Source: Oceanobacter mangrovi (GTDB lineage Bacteria; Pseudomonadota; Gammaproteobacteria; Pseudomonadales; Oceanobacteraceae). Taken from it: a stretch of DNA of 64,000 nt. Location of the stretch: NCBI RefSeq assembly GCF_019740315.1, contig NZ_JAHXZR010000012.1, positions 102,356 to 166,355 on the forward strand. Reading direction: 5' to 3'. The position numbers and the translations under genes are program-made. Below are positions 8,981 to 18,328 of this stretch, one piece after another (position 1 is the stretch's first letter; each line of letters begins with the position of its first letter). A model generated the notes under the pieces. The model saw only the letters and a list, made by a program, of their open reading frames with translations, was not told where the DNA came from and did not search any database.

Positions 8981-9004
8981 TGTTATTTGCCTTCATGAGG
9001 TGAA

Positions 9005-9298
9005 CTAGCCTCCTATCAACACATTGCCAGAACCTGCAGCGACCTTGCCGCCACAGGAAATCGCATCACCAACTCTGGCTGCAGGAATACCGTTGATTTT
9101 AACGCTCCCTGATCCGGCGGCAATGGAGCGGGGATGAGGGGGATTGTGGGGAATGACGTGCAGTAACACGGAGTCCCCCTGGCGTGCCGCAGGCAGGCCA
9201 TTAATCAGTACATTGCCACTACCAGCCAGAATTGGAGTTGGTGGCCAGGGGCCGTGATTGGACGCTATGTCACCCAGACGGGCAGCAGGTTTTCCCAT
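9005..9298 (-). CDS. T6SS PAAR-repeat spike-tip protein
   Basis: The 97-residue protein contains three copies of the PAAR motif (KPAARLGD, LPAARQGD, IPAARVGD), each followed by GSG-type turns. PAAR proteins form the metal-stabilised conical tip that sharpens the VgrG trimer and often carries cargo. The start at 9298 has an AGGAGA ribosome site about ten bases upstream. A longer reading frame reaches 9352 but runs back into the end of vgrG and lacks such a site. The vgrG stop is 16 bases upstream, so both genes share a transcript. There is no C-terminal effector domain, which puts the cargo question on the two downstream genes. Confidence 0.93.
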   Translation of the reverse strand: MGKPAARLGDIASNHGPWPPTPILAGSGNVLINGLPAARQGDSVLLHVIPHNPPHPRSIAAGSGSVKINGIPAARVGDAISCGGKVAAGSGNVLIGG

Positions 9299-9314
9299 AG
9301 TGATATTCTCCTGT

Positions 9315-11162
9315 CTAGTTGAGCATGATGGAGCCGGATTTGATCGCAACACTGCTGCTGCTGATCGTGATACTACTGCCGCCTACTTTCAGGGTAATAC
9401 TGCTGCCAGCCTTGATAGTGATACTGCCACCGGCATCCAGTTGCAGATTGCCACTGAACTTTTCAGTACCGTCGCCGCCAACTTTTAACGTTGTATCGCC
9501 AGACACACTGGTTTTACTGTCTCCGCCGATCGTGGCGCTCTGGTTATTACTTATACTGATCGTCTGATCATTATTGATGGTGAGTGTCTGATCATTCTGA
9601 ACAGTTGTGGTGTGGTCATTTTTAACCAGTTCGTTGAAATCTTTCTCTGCCTGCAGATAAACCTCTTCGCTCCCTTTTTTGTCTTCGAAGTAGAGTTCAT
9701 TGCAGTTGTCGACGCTGCCGCCCTTGACCGAACGGGTGCGGATACCGGAACGGGTGCCTTTTTGGGATGAATAGGGTGGTTTGTGTTCGGTGTGGTACAG
9801 CGAGCCAAGTGCAAATGGCCGTTCGGGGTTGCCGTTTTCGAACGCGACCACGACCTCCTGGCCAACCCGTGGCAAAAAATAGGAGCCAAATTCACTGCCT
9901 GCAAAGCCCTGCATGACTCGTAGCCAGCAGGTACTTTCCTGATCCGACTTACCTAAGCGGTCCCAATGGAATTGCACTTTTATACGGCCATATTCATCGG
10001 TGTGGACTTCTTCGCCGGAGGGGCCAGTTACAATAGCCGTTTGCAAACCGTTAATGGTTGGGGCTATGGCATCCGGGAAGATCAAGGTGCCGCGAGGAAC
10101 TGCCTCGATACGACAGTTGAACATGGAGCGGTTATTGTCGGCGGTGAATACCATTCGGGTCAGTGTGAACTCTTCATCCTGGTAGTCGAATGCTGCAAGA
10201 AGCCCGCCGACAGGTGCCAGCTCAACGCCAAAGTGGCTGCCAACATCGAGGCCGCGGCAGTCGCCACCACCATGAAAAATAGATGCCCGGCTGGTTTCAT
10301 TATCGCGGCGAGCACTGACACGTAATTTGCCATCGCCTTTGGTTTCTATGGTGTCTGAATAAACATAGGATTCCAGCGACATGACACCAGTGGCATTGGC
10401 AATGTTGCCGCTGGCTGTGGAGTTAACCTCAACCTTTTGCTGCGGCGTCATGTAGTTGTAGGAAGCTTCACTGTACTTGCCGGTAATAAAGCGGCCACTG
10501 TTTTGCCAGTAGGTCAGGTGATCCAGTGAAGGAGTGTGAGACTGGATGCGAATTTTGGCCGGTGACATGGCTGGTAATGAATTCGCGTCGTCAGTAATGT
10601 TTAACGTGTGCTGGCCGTTTTCATGGCTGAAATAGAACGTCAGGCCAGACTGTTGGCAGACTCGTTTGAAAAAGTCGAGATCGCTCTCGTTGTACTGCAC
10701 CCAGAAACGTTTGTTGGAATGACTGTTGGCCAATTCAATCTTGTAACGGGCGTTGTCTCCATACTCCTTGAAAATAGCAGCAATGACCTTGTCTACGGGT
10801 TCATCCTGAAATATTCGGCAGTCAGAGCGGTGGGCCAGCAACAGCTCGAGCCAGGACGTTATGGTGAGTTGATAAAGACTTTTTGTACCAGCCGAACTGG
10901 TACCTTTAGCGGATAACTCGGAAATCAGACCATTAAAATATCGGGGCGTATCATCACTTTTTATGAGTTCAATTGTTGATGATGTTCCTATCACGTCTTC
11001 CGGTTTTAAATTGTGTTCTTGTTCCGAAAATACATTTACTTTAAATGTAAATCCTTTGGACATGGAAAACTGACACTCCATGGAGTCCGCAATCAATATG
11101 CCGGATCCAAGTGTAGTCTCAATTCTGAATAGTCGTTTATCCTGAGTGTGAATGCTTGCCAT
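9315..11162 (-). CDS. vgrG: T6SS spike protein VgrG (TssI)
   Basis: The 615-residue protein has the usual VgrG layout. The gp27-like base covers about 1-370, followed by the OB-fold region with GRIKVQFHWDRLGK and the SCWLRVMQ...GSEFGSYFLPRVGQEV stretch. From about 490 to the end a gp5-like beta-helix needle runs with repeats such as NDQTLTINNDQTISISNN. It ends with the needle, so it is a canonical VgrG without a fused effector. It forms the trimeric spike at the end of the Hcp tube. The start has AGGAG upstream. The gene is convergent to the structural T6SS operon, so it is transcribed separately. Confidence 0.95.
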   Translation of the reverse strand: MASIHTQDKRLFRIETTLGSGILIADSMECQFSMSKGFTFKVNVFSEQEHNLKPEDVIGTSSTIELIKSDDTPRYFNGLISELSAKGTSSAGTKSLYQLTITSWLELLLAHRSDCRIFQDEPVDKVIAAIFKEYGDNARYKIELANSHSNKRFWVQYNESDLDFFKRVCQQSGLTFYFSHENGQHTLNITDDANSLPAMSPAKIRIQSHTPSLDHLTYWQNSGRFITGKYSEASYNYMTPQQKVEVNSTASGNIANATGVMSLESYVYSDTIETKGDGKLRVSARRDNETSRASIFHGGGDCRGLDVGSHFGVELAPVGGLLAAFDYQDEEFTLTRMVFTADNNRSMFNCRIEAVPRGTLIFPDAIAPTINGLQTAIVTGPSGEEVHTDEYGRIKVQFHWDRLGKSDQESTCWLRVMQGFAGSEFGSYFLPRVGQEVVVAFENGNPERPFALGSLYHTEHKPPYSSQKGTRSGIRTRSVKGGSVDNCNELYFEDKKGSEEVYLQAEKDFNELVKNDHTTTVQNDQTLTINNDQTISISNNQSATIGGDSKTSVSGDTTLKVGGDGTEKFSGNLQLDAGGSITIKAGSSITLKVGGSSITISSSSVAIKSGSIMLN

Positions 11163-11553
11163 GATGGCTCCTTTCTGACTTACATCCCGCTATCCATGGG
11201 ATTTGTGCAGTTGCTTGTGCTCGTCTGCAACGTTGCTGGACGCAGCCCAATAGGCACAAATTTGCATTTCGGATGTGAAATTAATCAAATAAATCGGGTC
11301 TGAAACGACTCGATAATAGCCTCCCTTGAAATTTTTTATTTGCCGGGCTTGTAAAATCGAGAAAGTTGTCACTATTTCGGTTTATATCGTCAAAAAGTTA
11401 GTCGATATGAACACAATATCAATTTTTTTAATGCGGCAGTTATCATAAAAATAGTGTTTGGTTTGCGCACAAGGTTCAAGTTGAGAACTGAGTTTTTGAC
11501 TTTGGCTGGTAAATGATTCCTGTCACGAGGTGAGTGAGCCTGACTGGTCTGGG
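11163..11553. other. Intergenic region upstream of vgrG
   Basis: This 391-base AT-rich gap holds no gene I can support. A 60-codon minus-strand frame at 11190-11372 has no ribosome site or recognisable product. ATATCG (11384-11389) and CGATAT (11403-11408) form a small inverted repeat that could be an operator for vgrG. TGAGCCTGA (11535-11543) and TCAGGCTCA (11558-11566) form a hairpin at the end of the ATPase gene, without a T run. No convincing promoter hexamers were found. Confidence 0.5.
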
Positions 11554-14274
11554 TCAATCAGGCTCATTGACTTTACGCGAGCGACCCAACCATTTCTCCA
11601 GCTCGACCAGCCAGAGCACCGATGAGGCTACCAATATTACCTGCAGCCACTGATGTAGAGTCATGGCTTGTGTATCGAACAAGGCCTGCATGGGCGGCAA
11701 GTAGGTAAAGGCCAGCTGGAACAACAGCAGTAAGCCAATCGCATAAAGGGCAATTCGATTCCCGCACAGGCCTGGATAGTTTAGCACCGGCCCTTGAATC
11801 GAACGGGTGTTAAACAGATAGAAAATCTCGAACATTACCAGTGTATTGACGGCGATGGTACGAGCCAGCTCCAGCGAAGCACCCTGGCTGTGATGGAAAT
11901 AGAACAGTCCGAAAGTGCCACAGACCAGAATCAGCGACACAAACAGAATCCGCCAGATCAGCATGCGAGACAGAATCGCCTCACCCGGTTGGCGAGGCTT
12001 ACGCTGCATGACATCGCTTTCCGCAGGTTCGAAAGCAAACGCCAGTGCCAGCGTCACGGCGGTGATCATGTTGACCCACAGAATTTGCACCGGCGTAATT
12101 GGCAGCGCGATACCCAGTACAATCGCCGCCATAATGGTCAGGGCTTCGCCCCCGTTGGTCGGCAGGATAAACAAAATCGACTTTTTCAGATTGTCATAGA
12201 CTGTGCGGCCTTCACCGACGGCGCGGGCAATGGTGGCAAAGTTATCGTCAGTGAGCACCATTTCGGCGGCTTCCTTGGCCACTTCGGTACCCTTGTCACC
12301 CATGGCAATACCGATATCGGCCTGCTTCAGCGATGGTGCATCGTTTACCCCGTCGCCGGTCATGGCCAGCACCTGGCCACTGGCTTGTAGGGCTTGCACC
12401 AGCTGCAGTTTGTGTTCGGGTGAGGTGCGTGCAAACACATCAACCTGCATGGCTCTGGCCTGTAATTCCTGTGGGCTAAGTTCGTCAATATGATGGCCAC
12501 TCAGAACCGTTTCACCATCACCAATGCCCAGCTGACTGGCGATAGAAACAGCAGTCAGGGCATGATCGCCAGTGATCATTTTGACCCGAATACCGGCCTG
12601 GTGGCAGGCAGTTACGGCATCTATGGCTTCCGAGCGTGGTGGATCAATAATTCCGATAAGGCCCAGCAAGGTGATTTCATGTTCCAGCTCGCCGTAGTGC
12701 AAGCCGTTAATGAGTGGTGTGCCGACGATTCGTTCACCGATGGCCAGCACTCGTTGACCCTGGCTCGCCATAGCGTGCATTTGCTGCAACCAGTAATTGC
12801 GATTGAGCGGTTGTTGCTCGCCATTGGCCCGTTGGCAGGAGCACATTTCCATCAGTCGTTCCGGTGCCCCTTTGACGTAAATAAACTGATGGCCGAGTTG
12901 ATCCTGATGCAGGGTGGCCATGAAACGATGTTCAGATTCAAACGGAATGGCGGCCAGTCGCGGATAGTCGGCCAGGGTTTCAGCGATGGCCAGCTGGCTT
13001 TTATGGGCCAGAGTCACCAGCGCAATTTCGGTCGGGTCGCCCTGGCTGATCCAGTGATCATCCTGCGGATGCAAACTGGCGTCGTTACACAACAGTCCGG
13101 CGCGTAGCAAAGAAGACAGCTCTGCTTGCTGGGTTTGATCCGGTGGCAAGCCAGCAAAGGTAATCTGGCCATCCGGTTGATAACCGACACCAGACACCGC
13201 ATAGCGACCATCGACAGTGGCAATGGTGGTGGCCGTCATTTCGTTACGAGTGAGGGTGCCGGTTTTGTCGGAGCAAATCACGGTGACTGAACCGAGGGTT
13301 TCGACTGCAGGCAAACGACGGACGATCGCGTGTTGTTGCACCATACGCTGGACTCCCAAGGCCAGCGTGATGGTCATGATGGCAGGCAGACCTTCCGGAA
13401 TCGCGGCGACGGCCAGACCAACGGCAGCCAGAAACATATCGGCCAGCGAATAGTCCCGTACCAGCGCACCAAACAACATGGTTACCAACGCCATCACCAC
13501 AATGCCGAAAGTCAGTTGTTGGCCAAACCGATCCATTTGCCGCAGTAGTGGGGTAGTGAGCGTTTCGACCTGACCCAGAATAGCGCTGATACGGCCAATT
13601 TCGGTGTTATCTCCGGTTTCAACCACCACGCCAGTGCCGGTTCCACTGGTGATCAGCGAACCTGAGTAGAGCAGGCAGCGGCGGTCACCCAGCACCGCTT
13701 CATTGGCGACGGCCTCGACGCTTTTGGACGCAGGCACGGCTTCACCAGTCAGCAAGGCTTCATCGGCTCGCAGGGCAGTAACCTGCAGCAAGCGAATATC
13801 CGCCGGTACCCGATCGCCCGGGTTGAGGTGGACAATATCACCCGGAACCAGCTGGTCAGCAGCGAGGTTTTGTTTGTGGCCATCACGGCTGACCAGTGCC
13901 TGTGGCGACAGCATCTGGCTAATTGCTTCGAGGGCGCGTTCGGCTTTGCCTTCCTGCAGAAACCCGATCACGGCATTCAGAATGACGACCACAGCAATCA
14001 CTGCGGCATCGGTGTAATGCTGCAGCGCGACGGTCAGCGCAGCGGCGGCCAGCAACACATAAATCAGCACATTGTGAAACTGCAACAACAATCGCATCAG
14101 AGCACTGCGCTGCTTCGCCGGGGTTAGTCGGTTGGCACCATATTGTTGCTGGCGCTGGCTGGCTTGTTCGCTGCTCAGGCCGGTTGCCGTGGCTGAAAGC
14201 CGGGTGAGCGCTTCCGCTGGAGCCATGGCATGCCAGGCTGTTGGCTGGGCAGGAATGGGTTTCGGTTTGCTCAT
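11554..14274 (-). CDS. P-type cation-transporting ATPase (type II, Ca2+/Na+-like)
   Basis: The 906-residue protein is a complete P-type ATPase. It has an N-terminal cation-ATPase domain (HAMAPAEALTRL), the actuator motif LLTGEAVP, the TM4 ion-site motif AIPEGLPAI, the phosphorylation motif SDKTGTLTRNEMT, the hinge GDGVNDAP and a C-terminal bundle of six membrane helices. AIPEGLP is typical of type IIA/IIB Ca2+ and Na+/K+ pumps rather than heavy-metal pumps, and no CPC motif or metal-binding domain is present. Calcium or sodium export is likely, but the substrate is inferred. I prefer the start at 14274 (MSKPKP) with an AGGGAG site. An upstream ATG at 14304 lacks one. The gene is transcribed alone. 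Confidence 0.9.
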   Translation of the reverse strand: MSKPKPIPAQPTAWHAMAPAEALTRLSATATGLSSEQASQRQQQYGANRLTPAKQRSALMRLLLQFHNVLIYVLLAAAALTVALQHYTDAAVIAVVVILNAVIGFLQEGKAERALEAISQMLSPQALVSRDGHKQNLAADQLVPGDIVHLNPGDRVPADIRLLQVTALRADEALLTGEAVPASKSVEAVANEAVLGDRRCLLYSGSLITSGTGTGVVVETGDNTEIGRISAILGQVETLTTPLLRQMDRFGQQLTFGIVVMALVTMLFGALVRDYSLADMFLAAVGLAVAAIPEGLPAIMTITLALGVQRMVQQHAIVRRLPAVETLGSVTVICSDKTGTLTRNEMTATTIATVDGRYAVSGVGYQPDGQITFAGLPPDQTQQAELSSLLRAGLLCNDASLHPQDDHWISQGDPTEIALVTLAHKSQLAIAETLADYPRLAAIPFESEHRFMATLHQDQLGHQFIYVKGAPERLMEMCSCQRANGEQQPLNRNYWLQQMHAMASQGQRVLAIGERIVGTPLINGLHYGELEHEITLLGLIGIIDPPRSEAIDAVTACHQAGIRVKMITGDHALTAVSIASQLGIGDGETVLSGHHIDELSPQELQARAMQVDVFARTSPEHKLQLVQALQASGQVLAMTGDGVNDAPSLKQADIGIAMGDKGTEVAKEAAEMVLTDDNFATIARAVGEGRTVYDNLKKSILFILPTNGGEALTIMAAIVLGIALPITPVQILWVNMITAVTLALAFAFEPAESDVMQRKPRQPGEAILSRMLIWRILFVSLILVCGTFGLFYFHHSQGASLELARTIAVNTLVMFEIFYLFNTRSIQGPVLNYPGLCGNRIALYAIGLLLLFQLAFTYLPPMQALFDTQAMTLHQWLQVILVASSVLWLVELEKWLGRSRKVNEPD

Positions 14275-14445
14275 GATTGCGGCTCCCTGCAAGTGTCTCT
14301 GCATCCCAGCTTAACGCTGGCATCGTTGCCTGATAGCGAAGTTGGTCAATTTTTGGACGATAAACGTATTGTCGAGGGTGCCGCAGGGCTATGACAGCAA
14401 TAAGACCAGCAGGAAAATGGTGGCGTGGGTGTATGGACCAGAAAC

Positions 14446-14477
14446 AAAAAAGCCCCGTCCGACTGGACGAGGCTTTG
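14446..14477 (-). terminator. Terminator of the tmRNA gene
   Basis: Read on the minus strand, AAAGCCTCGTCC and GGACGGGGCTTT form a stem with a short AGTC loop, followed by a T run. It lies six bases past the CCA end of ssrA. The plus strand gives a similar hairpin. Confidence 0.85.
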
Positions 14478-14482
14478 TTGTT

Positions 14483-14842
14483 TGGTGGAGATGGCGGGAG
14501 TTGAACCCGCGTCCGCCAATCCTCCACTAGAAGATCTACATGTTTAGTCTTCTCTATTGATTTAGCCAGGCACGGCCCGAGAGACAGGGCATGACCAGCG
14601 AGCTCGATCAGGTTTTAGCCGTTCAGTTCCGAGCGAAACATCCAGGCGATCCTATGGGGCTCAGCCCTCGTCCCCCAGTCATAGGCACCTGAGTTCGGAG
14701 GTAGGCAGGGTTATTAAGCTGCCAGTGCGTAGTTTTCGTCGTTTGCGACTATAACTTTGTAAGACGTTTATTAACGAGATCACCTTACCCTCTCGACATG
14801 CACCGCTAGCTTTGTAATCAACGTCGAATCCGGATCATCCCC
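14483..14842 (-). ncRNA. ssrA: Transfer-messenger RNA (tmRNA)
   Basis: The 360-base minus-strand RNA starts GGGGATGATCCGGATTCGACG and ends with the tRNA-like arm GGTTCAACTCCCGCCATCTCCACCA-type sequence, with an encoded CCA at 14483-14485. The tag frame is at 14717-14746 and reads ANDENYALAA, then tandem TAA stops (14711-14716). GTCGCAAACGACGAAAACTA, the conserved region around the resume codon, is intact. tmRNA rescues stalled ribosomes and marks the nascent chain for ClpXP-type proteolysis. Its protein partner gene smpB lies 127 bases upstream on the same strand, so the two components of trans-translation are neighbours. Confidence 0.97.
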
Positions 14843-14969
14843 AGAAACTTGTCTACTGGCTGCTAACTCTGGCCAGTTTGGTTTGTGACCGCCATTTGCA
14901 TAGCGAGTTCCAAACCAGAAGCGGAATGTTAAAGAACCCACCGGCGTTTGCCAAGTGGATTTGTAACAT

Positions 14970-15452
14970 TCAGCGCACCGAGTGCTTCATGATGCGCTCT
15001 TTTTGCTTGGCCCAGTCGCGGTCTTTGCTGCTGTTACGCTTGTCGTGCAGCTGTTTACCCTTGGCCAGGGCGACTTCGCCCTTGATCATGTGACCTTTCC
15101 AGTAAATGGCGGTGCAGACGCAGGTGTAACCCTTGGCTTGTACCTTTTGCTGGAGGTTTTCGATCTGGCGACGATGCATCAGCAACTTGCGCTCACGGCG
15201 AGGTTCGCAGACCACGTGAGTTGATGCCTGGTTTAACGGGGTGATGAGGGCACCGTGCAACCAGGCTTCGCCTTTGTGAAATTCGACAAAGGAATCAACC
15301 AGCTGGCATTTGCCTTCACGCATGGCTTTTACTTCCCAGCCTTGTAGTTCAAGACCAACTTCCAGTTTGTCTTCGAGGAAGAAGTCGTGTCGCGCCTTTT
15401 TGTTGAGGGCGATGGTGGGGCTGGAGTTTTGGGTTTTTTTCTTGGCACTCAT
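14970..15452 (-). CDS. smpB: tmRNA-binding protein SmpB
   Basis: The 160-residue product has the full SmpB barrel (TIALNKKARHDFFLEDK, LELQGWEVKAMREGK) and the basic C-terminal tail (GKQLHDKRNSSKDRDW) that enters the ribosomal mRNA channel. It loads alanyl-tmRNA onto stalled ribosomes. I place the start at 15452 (MSAKKKTQNSSP) because it matches the usual family start. The reading frame extends 45 codons further to 15587, but that part has no family match and would overlap the divergent promoter region of the gene at 15610. The ribosome site is weak for either start. Confidence 0.95.
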   Translation of the reverse strand: MSAKKKTQNSSPTIALNKKARHDFFLEDKLEVGLELQGWEVKAMREGKCQLVDSFVEFHKGEAWLHGALITPLNQASTHVVCEPRRERKLLMHRRQIENLQQKVQAKGYTCVCTAIYWKGHMIKGEVALAKGKQLHDKRNSSKDRDWAKQKERIMKHSVR

Positions 15453-15609
15453 AAGGTCAGAAACAAGGTCCGAAAACGCTGACATGACATCGGATAGTGA
15501 ATTTGCCCAGATAGTCTTGAAAATTGGGCCAAACCTGAACCGACATTGGCTTGAGGCGAAATGACAAATCTTTGACAATACAGCCACTAGTTAAGCGGGG
15601 AAGAATAAC

Positions 15610-16965
15610 ATGAATTCAGACAAAACCGGTATGCACGGTGTATGGGCCAATCGTTGGACATTTATCCTGGCTGCCACCGGTTCTGCCGTTGGATTGGGTA
15701 ACATCTGGAAGTTCCCGTATATCACCGGGGAAAATGGTGGCGGTGCCTTTGTACTGGTGTATCTGGCGTGCATTTTGGCGGCCGGTATCCCGGTCATGAT
15801 GGCTGAGGTGTTGCTGGGACGTCGTGGTCGGATGAGTCCGATTCACACCATGCAGACCTTGGCAAAACAGGAAAATGCCCCAGGTTTCTTTCGGGTCATT
15901 GGCTGGATGGGAGCTTTGTGCGGCTTTTTTATCCTGTCGTTCTATAGCGTGATTGCTGGCTGGACCTTGTCGTACATCGTCAAGATGGCAACCGGTGTGT
16001 TCAGTGGGGCAGGCAGCGATGTAGCCGGTGCCGAGTTTGGTGGGCTGCTGTCCGACCCGCTGCAGCTGACCATTCTGCATACCATCTTCATGGTGCTGGT
16101 GGGTGTTGTTATCTCTCGTGGTATTAACAAGGGCCTGGAAGATAGCCTGCGAGTATTGATGCCTTTGCTGTTTATCATGCTGGTGATGCTGTTTGGCTAC
16201 GCCCTGACAACGCCTGGTTTTGGTGATGCGCTGGCCTTCCTGTTCAGTGTTGATTTCAGCAAGTTGAGCGGTGAAAGCGTGGTGGTGGCACTGGGTCATT
16301 CCTTCTTTACCCTGAGTCTGGGCATGGGCGCGATTATGGCTTATGGCTCTTACATGCCGGTGCAGGCGTCACTGGGCAAGACCGTTCTGGCGGTCGGGGT
16401 TCTTGATACCCTGGTGGCTCTGGTTGCCGGTATCGTGGTGTTCTCGGTGGTATTTTCCAATGGTCTGGAGCCGGGGGCGGGTCCGGGGCTGTTGTTCCAG
16501 ACGCTGCCAATCGCCTTTGCCAATTTGCCGGCGGGTGATCTGATTGGTGCAGTATTCTTTATTCTGGTTGCCATTGCGGCCTGGAGCTCGGCCATTTCCA
16601 TTGCTGAACCGGCAGTTGCCTGGGCCGTTGAAAAGGGCTTCTCGCGGGTTAAGGCGACAGTGTTTGTGTGTGCCTTTTCCTGGTTTCTGGGTATTGGCAC
16701 TGTGCTGTCATTCAATGAATGGAGCAGCTACACACTGTTCGGCAAAACCTTCTTCGACACGCTGGATTTCCTGACCTCTAACATCATGCTGCCACTCGGT
16801 GGTATTCTCATCGCCGTTTTCGCAGGCTGGTTTGTCAGTCAGGAGACCATCAAGCACGAAGCCCGCATTCATTCACCGCTGCTCTATAAGCTGTGGATGT
16901 TTATGCTGAAGTTCGTCTCGCCGGTCGCTATCGGCTTTATCTTCCTGCATGGTCTGCCAATCTAA
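15610..16965 (+). CDS. Sodium-dependent transporter of the NSS (SNF) family
   Basis: The 451-residue protein starts with the family signature RWTFILAATGSAVGLGNIWKF, where the unwound first helix binds Na+ and substrate, followed by GENGGGAFVLVYL. About eleven membrane helices are visible, the length of short bacterial NSS proteins. Members take up amino acids or related amines with Na+. The substrate cannot be told from sequence. It starts 157 bases from divergent smpB with a GGGGAAG ribosome site. It sits inside the otherwise conserved smpB-ratA block, so it is a lineage-specific insertion there. A stem GCTCGCC/GGCGAGC without a T run follows the stop. Confidence 0.9.
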   Translation: MNSDKTGMHGVWANRWTFILAATGSAVGLGNIWKFPYITGENGGGAFVLVYLACILAAGIPVMMAEVLLGRRGRMSPIHTMQTLAKQENAPGFFRVIGWMGALCGFFILSFYSVIAGWTLSYIVKMATGVFSGAGSDVAGAEFGGLLSDPLQLTILHTIFMVLVGVVISRGINKGLEDSLRVLMPLLFIMLVMLFGYALTTPGFGDALAFLFSVDFSKLSGESVVVALGHSFFTLSLGMGAIMAYGSYMPVQASLGKTVLAVGVLDTLVALVAGIVVFSVVFSNGLEPGAGPGLLFQTLPIAFANLPAGDLIGAVFFILVAIAAWSSAISIAEPAVAWAVEKGFSRVKATVFVCAFSWFLGIGTVLSFNEWSSYTLFGKTFFDTLDFLTSNIMLPLGGILIAVFAGWFVSQETIKHEARIHSPLLYKLWMFMLKFVSPVAIGFIFLHGLPI

Positions 16966-17032
16966 TTGAGTATCAGGGCTCGCCTCCACAGCTTGCTGGG
17001 GGCGAGCTGCGTCAGCAAACCACAGAGGTATC

Positions 17033-17464
17033 ATGACTTCCATTACCCGCAGTGCTCTGGTGATGTATAGCGCTGAACAGATGTTTGATCTGGTCAATGA
17101 CGTACGTCGTTATCCCGAATTTCTGGATGGTTGTAAAAAGACCGAAGTAATTGATGAAGGTGATGATTTTATTGAAGCGCGCCTGACGATTTCCAAAGCG
17201 GGGATTGATCAGAGTTTCAGTACTCATAACCGTCTGGTCTGGCCGGAAAAAATGGAGATGCAATTGCTGGATGGCCCATTTACCCGTTTTCACGGCATCT
17301 GGCATTTCCACAAGCTGGCAGATGACGCCTGCAAGGTGTCGCTGGATATGGAGTTTGAAGTTGCCAACAAGATTACCGGTATGGCCTTGAGTGCGGTCTT
17401 CAAACAGGTCGCCAATATGATGGTGGATGCCTTTGTGAAACGAGCGAAGGAAATTTATGGCTGA
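17033..17464 (+). CDS. ratA: RatA-family START-like protein
   Basis: The 143-residue protein belongs to the polyketide-cyclase/START-like group with RSALVMYSAEQMFDLVNDV and the YPEFLDGCKKTEV stretch. Relatives include E. coli RatA (YfjG), reported to block 70S subunit joining, and mitochondrial Coq10, a ubiquinone-binding protein. Which role applies is not settled for the family as a whole, so either translation control or quinone handling is possible. The gene overlaps rnfH by eight bases and stands next to smpB/ssrA, an arrangement conserved in gammaproteobacteria. Confidence 0.88.
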   Translation: MTSITRSALVMYSAEQMFDLVNDVRRYPEFLDGCKKTEVIDEGDDFIEARLTISKAGIDQSFSTHNRLVWPEKMEMQLLDGPFTRFHGIWHFHKLADDACKVSLDMEFEVANKITGMALSAVFKQVANMMVDAFVKRAKEIYG

Positions 17465-17744
17465 GCAAATATCGGTAGAAGTGGCTTACGCGCTGCCGGA
17501 AAAACAGAAAGTAATGGCGGTCTCCGTGCCTGAAGGTTGCAGCGTGCTGGAAGCCGCAAGGCTGTCAGGCATTGTTGCGGAATTTCCCGGACTGGAGCTG
17601 GAAACGGCGAAAATGGGGATTTTTGGCAAGGCCGTTCGGAATCTGGACGAAGTTGTGCGTGATGGCGATCGGATTGAAATTTACCGGCCGTTGTTGATTG
17701 ACCCCAAGCAGGCGCGGGCAAACCGGGCCGCCAAAGGCAAGTAA
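17457..17744 (+). CDS. rnfH: RnfH/RatB-family ubiquitin-like protein
   Basis: The 95-residue protein starts ISVEVAYALPEKQKVMAVSVPEG and contains AVRNLDEVVRDGDRIEIYRPL, the beta-grasp pattern of the RnfH (YfjF, RatB) family. The biochemical role is poorly known. The name comes from genes next to rnf in some bacteria. It overlaps ratA at its start, so both are made from one message, and a bidirectional terminator follows. Confidence 0.9.
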   Translation: MAEQISVEVAYALPEKQKVMAVSVPEGCSVLEAARLSGIVAEFPGLELETAKMGIFGKAVRNLDEVVRDGDRIEIYRPLLIDPKQARANRAAKGK

Positions 17745-17790
17745 ACGGGCCGCTTAAAAGGCAAGTCAAAAAGCAGATTGGCCTGATAGA

Positions 17791-17822
17791 AAAAGCCCTG
17801 CCAACCAGCAGGGCTTTTTGTT
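17791..17822. terminator. Bidirectional terminator between rnfH and bamE
   Basis: AAAAGCCCTGC and GCAGGGCTTTT flank a six-base loop (CAACCA), with an A run on one side and a T run on the other. It serves the convergent genes on both strands. Confidence 0.92.
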
Positions 17823-18233
17823 TTATTCTGCTATCTGAGCTGGCACTGTGCTGCCATTGGACTCTTCTTCCGGCAAGGCATCAGCCTGATTCTTTTCCGT
17901 GAAGTTGGCATCGGCAGGAACACTGCCGCTGTAGTGGTCGAAACGACGGTTGGCATCAAAGTACACCTGTATCAGGTACTGTTTGGTGATAACGTCTCTT
18001 TCTTCCAGAGTATAAAGATAATCCCAGCGTTGTTCGGCAAACGGGTTTTTCAGTACAGGCGTTCCCATGACAAACTCGACCTGGCTCTCGGTCATTCCGG
18101 GTTTAAGCTGGTCCAGCATGTCCTGGGTAACGATATTTCCTTGCTGGATGTTCAGTTTGTGAACGCCGGGAAAAACGCAGCCTGAAAGGGTTGCAATACC
18201 TAGTAAAAAAGTCAGAATTGTCGGTCGAATCAT
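17823..18233 (-). CDS. bamE: Outer-membrane assembly lipoprotein BamE
   Basis: The 136-residue protein begins with a short lipoprotein signal ending in LSGC, so the mature N-terminal cysteine would be lipidated at about residue 19. The SmpA/OmlA domain follows with LNIQQGNIVTQDMLDQLKPGM and a GTP-x-L-x-x-PF motif (GTPVLKNPF). BamE is the small stabilising subunit of the BAM complex that folds outer-membrane beta-barrels. The C-terminal 30 residues are acidic and low-complexity. It is divergent from fur, separated by 95 bases that must hold both promoters. Confidence 0.95.
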   Translation of the reverse strand: MIRPTILTFLLGIATLSGCVFPGVHKLNIQQGNIVTQDMLDQLKPGMTESQVEFVMGTPVLKNPFAEQRWDYLYTLEERDVITKQYLIQVYFDANRRFDHYSGSVPADANFTEKNQADALPEEESNGSTVPAQIAE

Positions 18234-18328
18234 TCAGTTGTTGTCCCGTGTTCGATTTGCATGCAAATAGCGGTGGAGGTGGATGATACTGATGAATTTA
18301 CCTGCTGTGAAATATTCGAGGGTTGTTA

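Noticed and set aside
11190..11372. 60-codon minus-strand frame upstream of vgrG
   Set aside because: No ribosome site and no family; its codon use resembles the AT-rich non-coding region.
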